A DNA stretch of 64,000 nucleotides from Oscillospiraceae bacterium. Its GTDB lineage: Bacteria > Bacillota > Clostridia > Oscillospirales > Oscillospiraceae. Within the stretch, counting starts at the first letter, position 1. Every line of letters starts with the position of its first letter. The notes beneath the pieces are model-generated. The model was not told the origin of the DNA and did no database searches. It was given only the letters and a program-made list of their open reading frames with translations. The stretch spans positions 191,637 through 255,636 of the forward strand of contig JAHHRW010000001.1 of assembly GCA_020025575.1 (NCBI GenBank), read 5' to 3'. Positions 18,341 through 26,657 of the stretch are shown piece by piece. The translations under genes and the position numbers were made by a program.

Positions 18341-18378
18341 GGCGTCCTTTTTGAAAAATCAGCATCAAAAAGGGCGCC
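18341..18378 (-). repeat. Long imperfect hairpin upstream of the ABC operon
   Basis: The 13-14 bp arms are GGCGTCCTTTTTGA and TCAAAAAGGGCGCC, with one mismatch. A second GGGGGG/CCCCC hairpin lies at about 18431-18456. The role is unknown; it could be a terminator or an RNA-end element. Confidence 0.5.
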
Positions 18379-18479
18379 AACAGCATTCATCCTCTAAGTC
18401 TCCGGAATACGGGGGTTTGACTCCCTCTAGTTGGTGGGGGGGCCATTTGCCCCCTTGAATCAGAGCATATTTATTGCAT

Positions 18480-18538
18480 AAAAAAACGAAACACCCTGAT
18501 TCTCTAAGGCTTATAGCCTTGGCATCAAAAGTGTTTCG
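18480..18538 (-). terminator. Terminator of tRNA-Ser
   Basis: Outer arms CGAAACAC/GTGTTTCG enclose an inner stem (AAGGCTATAAGCCTT). A run of seven T residues follows on the minus strand. Confidence 0.85.
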
Positions 18539-18544
18539 GTTTTA

Positions 18545-18636
18545 TGGCGGAGCAGGAGGGATTTGAACCCTCGGTACCCTTTTGGGGTACACACGATTTC
18601 CAGTCGTGCCCGTTATGACCACTTCGATACTGCTCC
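18545..18636 (-). tRNA. tRNA-Ser(GGA)
   Basis: This is a 92-base class II tRNA with acceptor stem GGAGCAG/CTGCTCC, anticodon loop CTGGAAA (anticodon GGA, reading UCC/UCU), the long variable arm TACCCCAAAAGGGTA, a GGTTCAAAT T-loop and an encoded CCA. It has its own promoter and terminator. Confidence 0.97.
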
Positions 18637-18676
18637 GTATTTCAACCGGCCTCGTTTTCCGTCAGCCGACTCCAAT

Positions 18677-18705
18677 ATATTACATCATATATCTTGTTTT
18701 GTCAA
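18677..18705 (-). promoter_or_regulatory. Promoter of tRNA-Ser
   Basis: TTGACA (18700-18705), a 17-base spacer and TAATAT (18677-18682) lie about 41 bases upstream of the tRNA. Confidence 0.85.
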
Positions 18706-18761
18706 GCACTATTTTTACTTTTTTCTAATTATTTTTTAATTGCCGATTCTATGCATTTAGA

Positions 18762-18790
18762 TTGCTATTTTCAGGTCTATGCTTTATAAT
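18762..18790 (+). promoter_or_regulatory. Promoter of the small membrane protein gene
   Basis: TTGCTA (18762-18767), a 17-base spacer and TATAAT (18785-18790) lie just before the GGAGG at 18801. Confidence 0.75.
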
Positions 18791-18812
18791 GTTACGAGAT
18801 GGAGGTGTTAGG

Positions 18813-19391
18813 ATGGATTTAAAGCAACCTGTTCATTATAAGATGCAAATGGACAGTCATTGGATACAAATGTCCGTTGTTTTTATGGGACTTTGTGTTT
18901 TCTTAAAGGCTGTATATTATCTAGGATTAACCAATTTTCAGGATTTGAGTGCATTCCAGCTGATAACAAAATTGATAATGCCCATTGCAATAGCAGCGGT
19001 TTACTTGATACTGATAAAAGGATTAAGCTTAAACTCACCGATTCTTCTGGGGGTTTTGTCCGGACTATATGCTGTAGATTACCTGCTCGCTATGGAACAA
19101 AATGAAACTGTATCGGCAGTTTTATTGGCGGCTAATGCAGCTGTATTTCTCGCAACGGTCTACGGCTTTTTGCCGGATCGGAAGGCGCTGATCATCGTTA
19201 GTATCATTTCTATGATTTATCGCGTTGCAGCAGTAGATCTGCTGGGATATATCTTTCCCCTATCTGACTGGCATATTGTTCCCTACATACCGTCACTTGC
19301 GAATATGTTCGCTGTTCTGGCAATTGGATTTCTTTCCCCAGCTCTTCAGCTGACACAACGCAGGAAACAACCAACCGAGGAATACGTTTAA
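18813..19391 (+). CDS. Small multi-pass membrane protein, function unknown
   Basis: The protein has 192 residues. The ATG at 18813 follows GGAGG by 7 bases. About six hydrophobic segments are seen, for example SVVFMGLCVFLKAVYYLG, IMPIAIAAVYLILI, PILLGVLSGLYAVDYLL, AVLLAANAAVFLATVYGFL and SLANMFAVLAIGFLSPAL. No known motif is recognised. It is monocistronic, with its own promoter and unrelated neighbours (tRNA-Ser and a kinase-like gene on the other strand). It could be a lipid- or envelope-related integral membrane protein; I cannot assign a function. Confidence 0.8.
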   Translation: MDLKQPVHYKMQMDSHWIQMSVVFMGLCVFLKAVYYLGLTNFQDLSAFQLITKLIMPIAIAAVYLILIKGLSLNSPILLGVLSGLYAVDYLLAMEQNETVSAVLLAANAAVFLATVYGFLPDRKALIIVSIISMIYRVAAVDLLGYIFPLSDWHIVPYIPSLANMFAVLAIGFLSPALQLTQRRKQPTEEYV

Positions 19392-19466
19392 TACTCTTCT
19401 AAACAGTTACCCCGCTGAATCGAGCATCAGATCCGCTATGGCAAAGTCAACTTTATAAAGATTAAA

Positions 19467-19505
19467 ACAGGGCGATATCCAAAGAACATCTGGATATCGC
19501 CCTGT
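19467..19505 (-). terminator. Terminator after the cytidylate-kinase-like gene (also stops the + strand membrane gene)
   Basis: A perfect 15-bp stem, ACAGGGCGATATCCA with its complement, surrounds a 9-base loop. The minus-strand tail is TTTAATCTTT. It lies between two convergent genes. Confidence 0.75.
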
Positions 19506-19540
19506 AACAATTAGATTGATAAAGTTAACCCCGAAAGGAA

Positions 19541-20152
19541 CTACTTCTTGGAATCCTCAACAATTTTAATGATGAGGTCTGCACAGTTCTCAACACCCAA
19601 AACACTGGAATCAAAGCTCGCATGGTAATTCTCTGCCATGCCCCATGTGCGCCCGGTATAGTGCTGATAATTTACACGGCGACGTTTATCCTTCTCATTC
19701 AAACGGGCCTCAGGGCTCTTCTCAGACTCGCCATACAGCCGAACAATACGGTCAGCGCGAAATTCCATATTCGCATAGATATATACATTCAGGCAGTCGT
19801 CACGATCTTTCAGGATGTAATCCGCATTCCGGCCAACAATGACACAGGGACCTTTTTCAGCCAACTGCAGAATTACTCCACACTGGATATTCCATAAAAA
19901 ATCAGCAGTGGACAACCCATTCATAACTCCAGGAACTCCCTGTGGAGCAAATGCATAAGACAGACGACTTAATCCAGGAGCGTGTTCACCGTTCTCTTCT
20001 ACAAATTTCGGAGCGAAACCGGATTCCAAGGCAATTTGGTTCACCAAATCCTTATCATAGAAAGGAATTCCAAGTTTAGACGCGACCATCCTGCCAACAG
20101 TACGACCGCCGCTGCCAAACTCACGGCTAATGGTGATGATTCTCTTTTCCAT
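19541..20152 (-). CDS. Cytidylate kinase-like family protein
   Basis: The protein has 203 residues. The start is ATG 20152, with GGAGG upstream (the 23 residues before it in the open frame are promoter sequence). The N-terminus ITISREFGSGGRTVGRMVA contains the P-loop of the Cytidylate_kin2 family, followed by LGIPFYDKDLV and GRNADYILKDRDDCLNVYIYA. Members are nucleotide-kinase-like P-loop proteins whose substrate is mostly untested. It is monocistronic with a strong promoter. Confidence 0.88.
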   Translation of the reverse strand: MEKRIITISREFGSGGRTVGRMVASKLGIPFYDKDLVNQIALESGFAPKFVEENGEHAPGLSRLSYAFAPQGVPGVMNGLSTADFLWNIQCGVILQLAEKGPCVIVGRNADYILKDRDDCLNVYIYANMEFRADRIVRLYGESEKSPEARLNEKDKRRRVNYQHYTGRTWGMAENYHASFDSSVLGVENCADLIIKIVEDSKK

Positions 20153-20192
20153 AAAATAACCTCCTTGTATAATCCATTGGGTTAGTACAAAT

Positions 20193-20221
20193 ATTATAGC
20201 ACTATGCACAAGTAATGTCAA
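20193..20221 (-). promoter_or_regulatory. Promoter of the cytidylate-kinase-like gene
   Basis: Consensus TTGACA (20216-20221), a 17-base spacer and TATAAT (20193-20198) are found on the minus strand. Confidence 0.88.
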
Positions 20222-20264
20222 TCATCTTTGGTTATATATTGTCAATTTGGTCATATATTCAGAT

Positions 20265-20296
20265 AAAAAAACACCACAATCAAAAGATTGTGGTGT
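20265..20296 (-). terminator. Terminator of tRNA-Thr
   Basis: ACACCACAATC pairs with GATTGTGGTGT and is followed by seven T residues on the minus strand, beginning two bases after the tRNA CCA end. Confidence 0.92.
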
Positions 20297-20297
20297 T

Positions 20298-20373
20298 TGG
20301 AGCTAGTGACCTGACTCGAACAGGCGACCTTCTCATTACGAGTGAGATGCACTACCGACTGTGCTACACTAGC
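20298..20373 (-). tRNA. tRNA-Thr(CGT)
   Basis: This is a 76-base tRNA with acceptor GCTAGTG/CACTAGC, anticodon stem TCTCA/TGAGA with loop CTCGTAA (anticodon CGT, reading ACG), T-loop TTCGAGT and an encoded CCA. Confidence 0.97.
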
Positions 20374-20383
20374 AAGCCTACAC

Positions 20384-20412
20384 AGTATAACAGCAAAAGG
20401 ATAAAAAGTCAA
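20384..20412 (-). promoter_or_regulatory. Promoter of tRNA-Thr
   Basis: TTGACT (20407-20412), a 17-base spacer and TATACT (20384-20389) lie 10 bases upstream of the tRNA. Confidence 0.85.
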
Positions 20413-20440
20413 TCTAAAATTGCAATCAGAGGAATTTTAC

Positions 20441-20480
20441 ATGCACCGGCAGGCTGCAAACGGCGCAGCCTGCCGGTTGG
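20441..20480 (-). terminator. Hairpin after pyk
   Basis: A strong 13-bp stem (ACCGGCAGGCTGC with GCAGCCTGCCGGT) lies just past the pyk stop. The T tail is poor. Confidence 0.6.
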
Positions 20481-20496
20481 AAGCAACAGAAAAAGA

Positions 20497-21912
20497 TTAC
20501 ACGATCTTTTCTACCTTGATGGTATTGGTGTTGCCGGAACGACCCATGATGGGGCCGCCAGTCAAAACAACCTTATCGCCGGGCTGCAGATCAAACGTAC
20601 GCTTGGTGTCAGCCAGTGCATGGTAGAACATAACATCCATGGAAGAATACTGCTCAACCATTACAGGAGTAACACCCCAGCTCAGAGCAAGACGACGCCA
20701 AATCTTGCGATCAATGGTCAATCCAACGATATCTACAGGGCAACGGAAACGGCTGACCATCTGAGCGGTCTTACCGGACACAGAAGAAACAGCGATTGCC
20801 TTTGCATCTACATCAATTGCCATTGCACAGACTGCATGGGAAATTGCATCCATGGTATCATTGATGTGGAACTCGTAATTATAGAAACGCTTGCGGTAGC
20901 TAGTGTGGTTTTCGGTGTATTCACAAACCTTAGCCATAGCCTGAACAGCCTGAACAGGATACTTACCTGCAGCAGACTCGCCAGACAGCATAACCGCGGA
21001 AGTTCCATCGTATACAGCGTTTGCAACGTCAGAGATTTCAGCACGGGTAGGACGAGGGTTGGTAATCATGGACTCCAGCATCTCAGTAGCGGTAACAACG
21101 CGCTTACCCATGGTGCGGCACTTACGAATCAGAGCCTTCTGGATTGCAGGAACCTCGATAAAGGGAATCTCAACACCCAAATCGCCACGAGCAATCATGA
21201 TACCGGAACAAGCAGAGCAGATTTCCTCTACATTGTCAACACCGGAACGGTTCTCAATCTTGGCAATGACTTCGATATCGCTGCCGCCGTTCTCATCCAG
21301 GAACTTCTGCAGATCCAGAACATCCTGCTTGGTGGAAACGAAAGATGCTGCAATGAAATCAACGCCGTTCTTGATGCCAAACAGAATATCAGCCTTATCC
21401 TGCTCAGACAGGAAGGGGCCGGTCATTACCTTATTGGGGAAACACATGCTCTTACGGTTGCTCATCTCACCGCCAACAACGCAGCGGCAGATAGCGTCAT
21501 TGCCCTTCAGCTCGGTAACTTCAAAAATAATCAGGCCGTTGTTGACCATGATGGTGTCGCCAACCTTCAGGTCCTGGATCAGACGCTTGTAGGAGACGCT
21601 GACGCGAGTCTCATCACCCTCGATTTCGTCAACGGTAAAGGTGAAAGTGTCACCTTCGTGTACAGTGACCTTCTCATTCTTGAAGGTACGAATACGATAT
21701 TCAGGGCCCTTGGTATCCAGCAGAAGTGCCACGGGCTGATTCATTTTTTCACGAACTTCTTTAATCAAATCAATCTTAGCCTGCTGCTCTTCATGAGTGC
21801 CGTGAGAGAAGTTGATACGAGCGACATTCATGCCTGCCTCGATCATCTGGGTCAAGGTTTCCTCGTTCGTGCTGGCCGGGCCGATTGTACAAATAATTTT
21901 TGTTTTACGCAT
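20497..21912 (-). CDS. pyk: Pyruvate kinase
   Basis: The enzyme makes pyruvate and ATP from phosphoenolpyruvate in glycolysis. It has 471 residues. The N-terminus RKTKIICTIGPAS and NVARINFSHG, the K/Mg-binding motif IEVIAKIENRSGVDN, ARGDLGVEIP and the ATEMLESMI stretch are all intact. The C-terminal domain ends with GDKVVLTGGP and lacks the extra PEP-utiliser domain seen in Bacillus pyruvate kinase. The ATG has GGAGG 7 bases upstream. The gene is monocistronic from a consensus promoter. Confidence 0.97.
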   Translation of the reverse strand: MRKTKIICTIGPASTNEETLTQMIEAGMNVARINFSHGTHEEQQAKIDLIKEVREKMNQPVALLLDTKGPEYRIRTFKNEKVTVHEGDTFTFTVDEIEGDETRVSVSYKRLIQDLKVGDTIMVNNGLIIFEVTELKGNDAICRCVVGGEMSNRKSMCFPNKVMTGPFLSEQDKADILFGIKNGVDFIAASFVSTKQDVLDLQKFLDENGGSDIEVIAKIENRSGVDNVEEICSACSGIMIARGDLGVEIPFIEVPAIQKALIRKCRTMGKRVVTATEMLESMITNPRPTRAEISDVANAVYDGTSAVMLSGESAAGKYPVQAVQAMAKVCEYTENHTSYRKRFYNYEFHINDTMDAISHAVCAMAIDVDAKAIAVSSVSGKTAQMVSRFRCPVDIVGLTIDRKIWRRLALSWGVTPVMVEQYSSMDVMFYHALADTKRTFDLQPGDKVVLTGGPIMGRSGNTNTIKVEKIV

Positions 21913-21962
21913 AACGCTTCCTCCGTTATTTCTTTTTTTATCATGATTGCGTTTTCTTTTTC

Positions 21963-21991
21963 ATTTTAATTCATCCTCAATTAAATGTCAA
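21963..21991 (-). promoter_or_regulatory. Promoter of pyk
   Basis: TTGACA (21986-21991), a 17-base spacer and TAAAAT (21963-21968) are found on the minus strand. Confidence 0.85.
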
Positions 21992-22030
21992 TTCACATCT
22001 TTAAGATTGGTCAAAGAGTCAAAAAAACAG

Positions 22031-23857
22031 CTATGCCAACTGCAAATCGACACCATAATGACGAATCCAGAAATCGATTTGCAAAAGGTATGCAATGGTC
22101 TGGGGTGTTTTCATCAGCTGTCCATACCAAGGCCACGGCATATCCCCCGCTGCAAGCTCCGATACTTTGCTTCGCTGCAGCAATTCCCACAGTGGGGACG
22201 AGCTGTCTTTCAACAATCGATTCATTCGATCACGCATGAGATTCAGATACTGCGGATCATAGGTTTTGGGATATGGACTCTTTTTGCGCCACAGGATTTG
22301 ATCCGGCAGCAGTCCCGTTGCAGCCTTTCGCAGAAGTCCCTTTTCATACCCATTATAGTCCTTCATTTCCCAAGGAACCCGATATAGATATTCTGCAATT
22401 CTCCAGTCACAGAATGGTACACGAACTTCCAGTGACGAGTACATGCTCATGCGGTCTTTGCGGTCCAGCAGGGTCTGCATAAACCAGCGAAAATTCAGAT
22501 TCACCATCTGTTTCATCCGCCGTTCCAGAGCAGAAGTTTCCGGAAGGATGTCGCTTTCGTCCAGTGTTTGCTGGTATTTGCTCATGACATAGTCCTGCGC
22601 ACGAATCTGTGCAGTTAGGTTCGCGCTCAGCAAGGATGCTCGTTCCTTTGTGGATTGCGCCCACGGAAAGCCTGCCTGTTCCCGGATTTCTGGGTCACGG
22701 TACCATGGATATCCCCCGAATATTTCGTCTGCACACTCCCCAGACAGTGCAACAGTGACATCCTTGCGGATTTCTTTGCAGAACAATAACAACGAAAAAT
22801 CCACATCTGCCATTCCCGGCAGGTCCCGGGCCATTGTTGATTCTTCCAGTGCATCGTATAATTGCTGTGCTGTCAACTCAATTCGATGTGGTTTGCACTT
22901 CAAATAGGATTCCATGATTCCTATGAAATCCGCATCCGTATTCGGCTGGAATTTTCCGGGAACAAAGTATTTTCTGTTGTTTTCGTAATCCACAGAGAAT
23001 GTACTCAGTTGTTTTCCCTGCTTAGCAAGCTCGCTTGCGCATACCGAGCTAATCAAACTGGAATCCAGCCCTCCGGATAAGAATGTACCAATGGGCACAT
23101 CCGATACCATCTGCCGCTTGATTGCATCGGTCACAAGATATCGAACCTTCTCCACCGTATCATCAAAGCTATCCTGATGGGGCGCATCCGTCAATTTCCA
23201 ATAACGCTCCCAGTGAAATGATCCATTTTCCCAAACGCCGCAGCATCCGGGCTCCAGTTCTTGAATTCCCTTTAAAACGCCACACCCCGGTGTACGCCCC
23301 GGGCCAATCAAGATCAGTTCCGCAGCACCCGTGGTATCCAGAATTGCAGGAAAGCCGGGATAGGAAAGAATTGTCTTAATCTCAGATGCAAATAGCAGTC
23401 CACCCTGATACAGTGAATAAAACAGAGGTTTCACGCCGATTCTGTCTCTGGCAAGAAACAATCTGCCTTTTTGTTGCTCCCAAACCGCAAAGGCAAAGAT
23501 TCCGTTTAATTTATCCAAACATTCCCTGCCCCACTGAGCATAGGCATGGAGCAATACTTCTGTATCCGAGTGTCCTGAAAATCGGTGACCAAGTTTCGAC
23601 AACTCTGCTCTCAGTTCCTCCGTGTTGTAAAGTTCCCCATTATACACCAGTGTGTATCTTTCCTGATTGTATTCTAAATGCATTGGCTGTTTTCCGCCAA
23701 CAGGATCTATAACCGTCAATCGTGCATGAAGTAATGTGGTAGTTCGATCCGAAAATACCCCAAAATCATCGGGCCCACGGCGTGTCATGGTATTTTGGAA
23801 ACGAGTGATCGTATCCAGGTTTGCTTTCAGATTTAGAATTCCCGCAATGGCACACAT
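22031..23857 (-). CDS. asnB: Asparagine synthase (glutamine-hydrolysing)
   Basis: AsnB makes asparagine from aspartate, ATP and glutamine. The start is ATG 23857, with AGGAGG 7 bases upstream, giving 608 residues; it places the catalytic Cys as residue 2 (MCAIAGIL). The glutaminase domain has RRGPDDFG, YNGELYN and GHSDTEV. The synthetase domain has the PP-loop LSGGLDSSL and LSGECADEIFGGY. The window also carries asnA, an ammonia-dependent enzyme for the same product. Confidence 0.95.
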   Translation of the reverse strand: MCAIAGILNLKANLDTITRFQNTMTRRGPDDFGVFSDRTTTLLHARLTVIDPVGGKQPMHLEYNQERYTLVYNGELYNTEELRAELSKLGHRFSGHSDTEVLLHAYAQWGRECLDKLNGIFAFAVWEQQKGRLFLARDRIGVKPLFYSLYQGGLLFASEIKTILSYPGFPAILDTTGAAELILIGPGRTPGCGVLKGIQELEPGCCGVWENGSFHWERYWKLTDAPHQDSFDDTVEKVRYLVTDAIKRQMVSDVPIGTFLSGGLDSSLISSVCASELAKQGKQLSTFSVDYENNRKYFVPGKFQPNTDADFIGIMESYLKCKPHRIELTAQQLYDALEESTMARDLPGMADVDFSLLLFCKEIRKDVTVALSGECADEIFGGYPWYRDPEIREQAGFPWAQSTKERASLLSANLTAQIRAQDYVMSKYQQTLDESDILPETSALERRMKQMVNLNFRWFMQTLLDRKDRMSMYSSLEVRVPFCDWRIAEYLYRVPWEMKDYNGYEKGLLRKAATGLLPDQILWRKKSPYPKTYDPQYLNLMRDRMNRLLKDSSSPLWELLQRSKVSELAAGDMPWPWYGQLMKTPQTIAYLLQIDFWIRHYGVDLQLA

Positions 23858-23892
23858 ACTGCATCCTCCTTTTCTTTCGCAATAGTATATGC

Positions 23893-23923
23893 GGAATACT
23901 CCATTAAGTGTACGGGAATACTG
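23893..23923 (+). promoter_or_regulatory. Candidate sigma-G-like promoter of the spore-envelope operon
   Basis: GGAATA (23893-23898) and AATACTG (23917-23923) are 18 bases apart, near the forespore sigma-G pattern (TGNATA, CATNNTA). The match is partial. No sigma-A-type pair is seen. Confidence 0.3.
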
Positions 23924-23938
23924 AAAAAGGGTGATAAT

Positions 23939-24367
23939 ATGATTGACAACCAAAAACTTCTGAACCAAATTATGAAAGCAGCACAAATGGGACAAAATGG
24001 CATCCATGCGGCCATGCCAAATGCATCCCAGCCGGCACTCAGGCAGGCATTGAAATGCCAACGGAAGGAATATGTTTCGCTGGAACAGGACGCTGTCAAA
24101 TTGGCACGAAAACATGGCTATCAAATGGAAAACCTTAGTCCAGTGGCAAAGGGCATGGCCGCAATGTCTTCAAAAAGCCGTCTAATGTATGGGGATAAAA
24201 ACTCTAAAATCGCAGGCATGATGATTCAAGGAAATACACGAGGCATGATTGAATCCATTCAGAACATGAGAAAATGCCCCAAAGCCGATCCAGAAATAGC
24301 AAAGCTTGCGCAGAAAATGCTGGAGACAGAAATCGCAAACATCCGGCAGATGGAAGGATTCCTCTAA
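23939..24367 (+). CDS. Helical small protein, first gene of the spore-envelope operon
   Basis: The protein has 142 residues, Met-rich and almost entirely alpha-helical by eye, with a four-helix, ferritin-like (DUF2383-like) layout: LLNQIMKAAQMGQNGIHAAM, ALRQALKCQRKEYVSLEQDA, KIAGMMIQGNTRGMIESIQN and PEIAKLAQKMLETEIANIRQ. The Glu and His residues do not form a clear di-iron site. It is 59 bases upstream of the next gene on the same strand. Similar proteins occur in sporulating Clostridia and the context suggests a spore role, but no function is known to me. Confidence 0.75.
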   Translation: MIDNQKLLNQIMKAAQMGQNGIHAAMPNASQPALRQALKCQRKEYVSLEQDAVKLARKHGYQMENLSPVAKGMAAMSSKSRLMYGDKNSKIAGMMIQGNTRGMIESIQNMRKCPKADPEIAKLAQKMLETEIANIRQMEGFL

Positions 24368-24426
24368 GCACAAAAATCCGATCACCAGCATAACATACCT
24401 GCGAACCCAGAAAGGAGGGGTATGTA

Positions 24427-24807
24427 TTGTCAGGAATCGGATACATACAAGTGAAGGCCTACGCATCCCGTGCGCAAATCCCACTGGAGGATGTGGCAAT
24501 TTCCATAGTAGATGATAATGGGAAACTTCTTGCTTTGCGTGTAACAAACCAGAGCGGGGAAACATCACCCATTGCAGTAAAAGTACCCAACGCCTCTAAC
24601 TCCCAATCCCCTGATACAGGAAAGCCCGAATTCACGACGGTGAATATTTACGCCAGAGCAGAGAATTATGAGCAGGTACTTGCCCGGGGCGTACAGGTAT
24701 TTGAGGATGTTGTCACATTACAGGAATTATCTTTGGTACCGTTATCAGAACTTCCAGGAAAATGGAATCAGGCAGAAATCTTTGATACGCTGCCCCAGAA
24801 TCTATAA
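24427..24807 (+). CDS. Small beta-sandwich protein linked to spore-cortex-type proteins
   Basis: The protein has 126 residues. It begins at TTG 24427; AGGAGG lies about 8 bases upstream, and the nearby ATG at 24422 hits a stop after 10 codons. Residues 4-90 (GYIQVKAYASRAQIPLEDVA, then VDDNGKLLALRVTNQSG) look like a carboxypeptidase-regulatory-like beta-sandwich. The C-terminus PLSELPGKWNQAEIFDTLPQ is a conserved-looking tail. There is no signal peptide, so like many spore proteins it may be made in the mother cell or forespore cytoplasm. It is followed after 13 bases by the SpoIID-like gene. Confidence 0.75.
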   Translation: MSGIGYIQVKAYASRAQIPLEDVAISIVDDNGKLLALRVTNQSGETSPIAVKVPNASNSQSPDTGKPEFTTVNIYARAENYEQVLARGVQVFEDVVTLQELSLVPLSELPGKWNQAEIFDTLPQNL

Positions 24808-24820
24808 AGGGGGTAGAATC

Positions 24821-26023
24821 ATGCCTGCAGTTATTCCTTATATCCCAAAGAATATTACAGTCCATTTAGGGTCGCCAAACTCAAATGCACCCAACGTGAC
24901 AGTACCATTTGTTGACTATGTCAAAAATGTTGCATCCAGCGAGATTTATCCAACATGGGACGACGCCGCCCTTCGCGCCAACATCTATGCCATCGTTTCC
25001 TTTGCGCTAAATCGAGTCTATACAGAGTACTACCGAAGCCGTGGCTATCCTTTTGATATTACAAGCTCCACCGCCATTGACCAATATTTTGTCAATGGCA
25101 GGAGCTATTTTGAAAATGTTGCACGGATTGCAGATGATCTGTTTAACGATTATTTGCGAAGGCCCGGCTTTGTAGAGCCACTGGCTGCAAAATTTTGCAA
25201 CGGTACGACCGTTACCTGTGAAGGCCTTAGCCAGTGGGGCAGTCAGGAACTGGCGCAAAAGGGGTTGAACAGCGTAGAAATCCTGCGAAAATACTATGGA
25301 AACATTGAAATTGTCAATAATGCGCCCATCAGGGGAATCCAGTCTTCTTACCCGGGTACACCCCTAAAGCAAGGCAGCACTGGCCCAGATGTGGTTGTCA
25401 TTCAGGCTGAGCTGAACCGAATTTCTCAAAGCTATCCGGCAATACCGAAAATTCCAGAAGTAGATGGGATCTTTGGGCCAAAAACAGAGGCAGCTGTTCG
25501 GAAATTCCAGCAGATTTTTGGCTTAACCGTGGATGGGATCGTGGGGAGAACCACTTGGTACGAGATGGTGCGTCTTTATACTGCCATATATCGACTTTCC
25601 GAGCTGCGCAGTCAGGGCCAGCAATTTTATTCAATTTCCTGGGCGTATCCCGACTCCATTCAGCAAGGCGACCGTGGGGCATCTGTTCGGCAATTGCAAT
25701 ATATGCTGTCCGTTATCTCAGAATTTATTCCACAGTTCCCCCCGGTAGAGATCGATGGAATATTTGGGCCATCCACAAAGAATGCCGTGTTGGCTGCCCA
25801 GCAGTACTTCGGTCTTCCGCAAACCGGCGCAGTAAATGAAAGTACCTGGGATCTTATCTACGACCAGTTCGCAGGAATCGAGAATACCTCGCTCAGATCC
25901 AAGGAGCTATTCCCAGCAGAGGTTCCAAAGGATTATATAGATACAACGACCTTACAGCAATTCCCCGGGGATTCTCTCCGACTTGGGAACAGAGACAAAG
26001 TTCGGCAGGAGGTGGTACGATGA
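24821..26023 (+). CDS. SpoIID/LytB-like domain protein with two peptidoglycan-binding domains
   Basis: The protein has 400 residues. The start is ATG 24821, after an AAGGGGG site. The N-terminal region (about 25-145) resembles the SpoIID/amidase-enhancer domain: ALRANIYAIVSFALNRVY and the closing CEGLSQWGSQELA. Two PG_binding_1 repeats follow (about 185-260 and 285-360), each with a VDGIFGPKTEAAV or IDGIFGPSTKNAV core. There is no signal peptide. It may act on, or bind, cortex or germ-cell-wall peptidoglycan in the spore. Its stop overlaps the next start (ATGA). Confidence 0.85.
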   Translation: MPAVIPYIPKNITVHLGSPNSNAPNVTVPFVDYVKNVASSEIYPTWDDAALRANIYAIVSFALNRVYTEYYRSRGYPFDITSSTAIDQYFVNGRSYFENVARIADDLFNDYLRRPGFVEPLAAKFCNGTTVTCEGLSQWGSQELAQKGLNSVEILRKYYGNIEIVNNAPIRGIQSSYPGTPLKQGSTGPDVVVIQAELNRISQSYPAIPKIPEVDGIFGPKTEAAVRKFQQIFGLTVDGIVGRTTWYEMVRLYTAIYRLSELRSQGQQFYSISWAYPDSIQQGDRGASVRQLQYMLSVISEFIPQFPPVEIDGIFGPSTKNAVLAAQQYFGLPQTGAVNESTWDLIYDQFAGIENTSLRSKELFPAEVPKDYIDTTTLQQFPGDSLRLGNRDKVRQEVVR

Positions 26024-26559
26024 AACCCGATGAATCCTTTATTGGTCAGCCTATTCGCAGTCTCCAAACCATGCTGAGAACCATAGCGCAGATTTATCCC
26101 AGTCAAAAAAGTGTTATTCCGGATGGAATCTACTCAAAACAGACCGAGGAGGCCGTTTCCAGTTTTCAGCGCAGAAAGGGACTTCCCATTACAGGCATTG
26201 TAAACAACGCCACATGGGACTCGATTGTGTCAGAATACGAACGATCCAGAATAGAGACTGATCCTGCACAAGGCTTACAAATTACCATCAATCCGGGGCA
26301 GGTATTTCGACTTGGAGACGAAAACAGCCACATTCCGCTGATTCAGACAATTCTATTTGTATTGTCTCAGGCCTATGATGTTATTCCGGAACCAGATTAT
26401 TCCGGGATTCTGGATCAGGCAACTCAGAAATCGATAATCGCCTTTCAAACATTTTCAGGGCTCCCACCTACAGGTGAACTGGATAAAAGGACCTGGAAAA
26501 ATCTCGCCCTGCAATACACTCAGGTAACAGACCGCCTTGAAAACGGGTTTGATCTGTGA
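26020..26559 (+). CDS. Peptidoglycan-binding domain protein (two PG_binding_1 repeats)
   Basis: The protein has 179 residues. Two PG_binding_1 modules fill it (about 10-70, with PDGIYSKQTEEAVSSFQ, and about 95-165, with YSGILDQATQKSIIAFQ). There is no catalytic domain or signal peptide. An AGGAGG site lies inside the end of the preceding gene, and the four-base overlap couples the two. It probably acts in the same spore-envelope structure as its partner. Splitting the binding repeats over two adjacent genes is unusual. Confidence 0.85.
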   Translation: MKPDESFIGQPIRSLQTMLRTIAQIYPSQKSVIPDGIYSKQTEEAVSSFQRRKGLPITGIVNNATWDSIVSEYERSRIETDPAQGLQITINPGQVFRLGDENSHIPLIQTILFVLSQAYDVIPEPDYSGILDQATQKSIIAFQTFSGLPPTGELDKRTWKNLALQYTQVTDRLENGFDL

Positions 26560-26596
26560 GGTTTTGCAAAAAGTGGAAATTATTTTCAAACCTCAC

Positions 26597-26625
26597 TTGA
26601 TTCATAACCCGTAGTGTACTATAAT
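26597..26625 (+). promoter_or_regulatory. Promoter of pgsA
   Basis: TTGATT (26597-26602), a 17-base spacer and TATAAT (26620-26625) lie 32 bases upstream of the ATG. Confidence 0.8.
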
Positions 26626-26657
26626 AAACAGAAACTAGTGAATTTTTGGAGGGCAGT

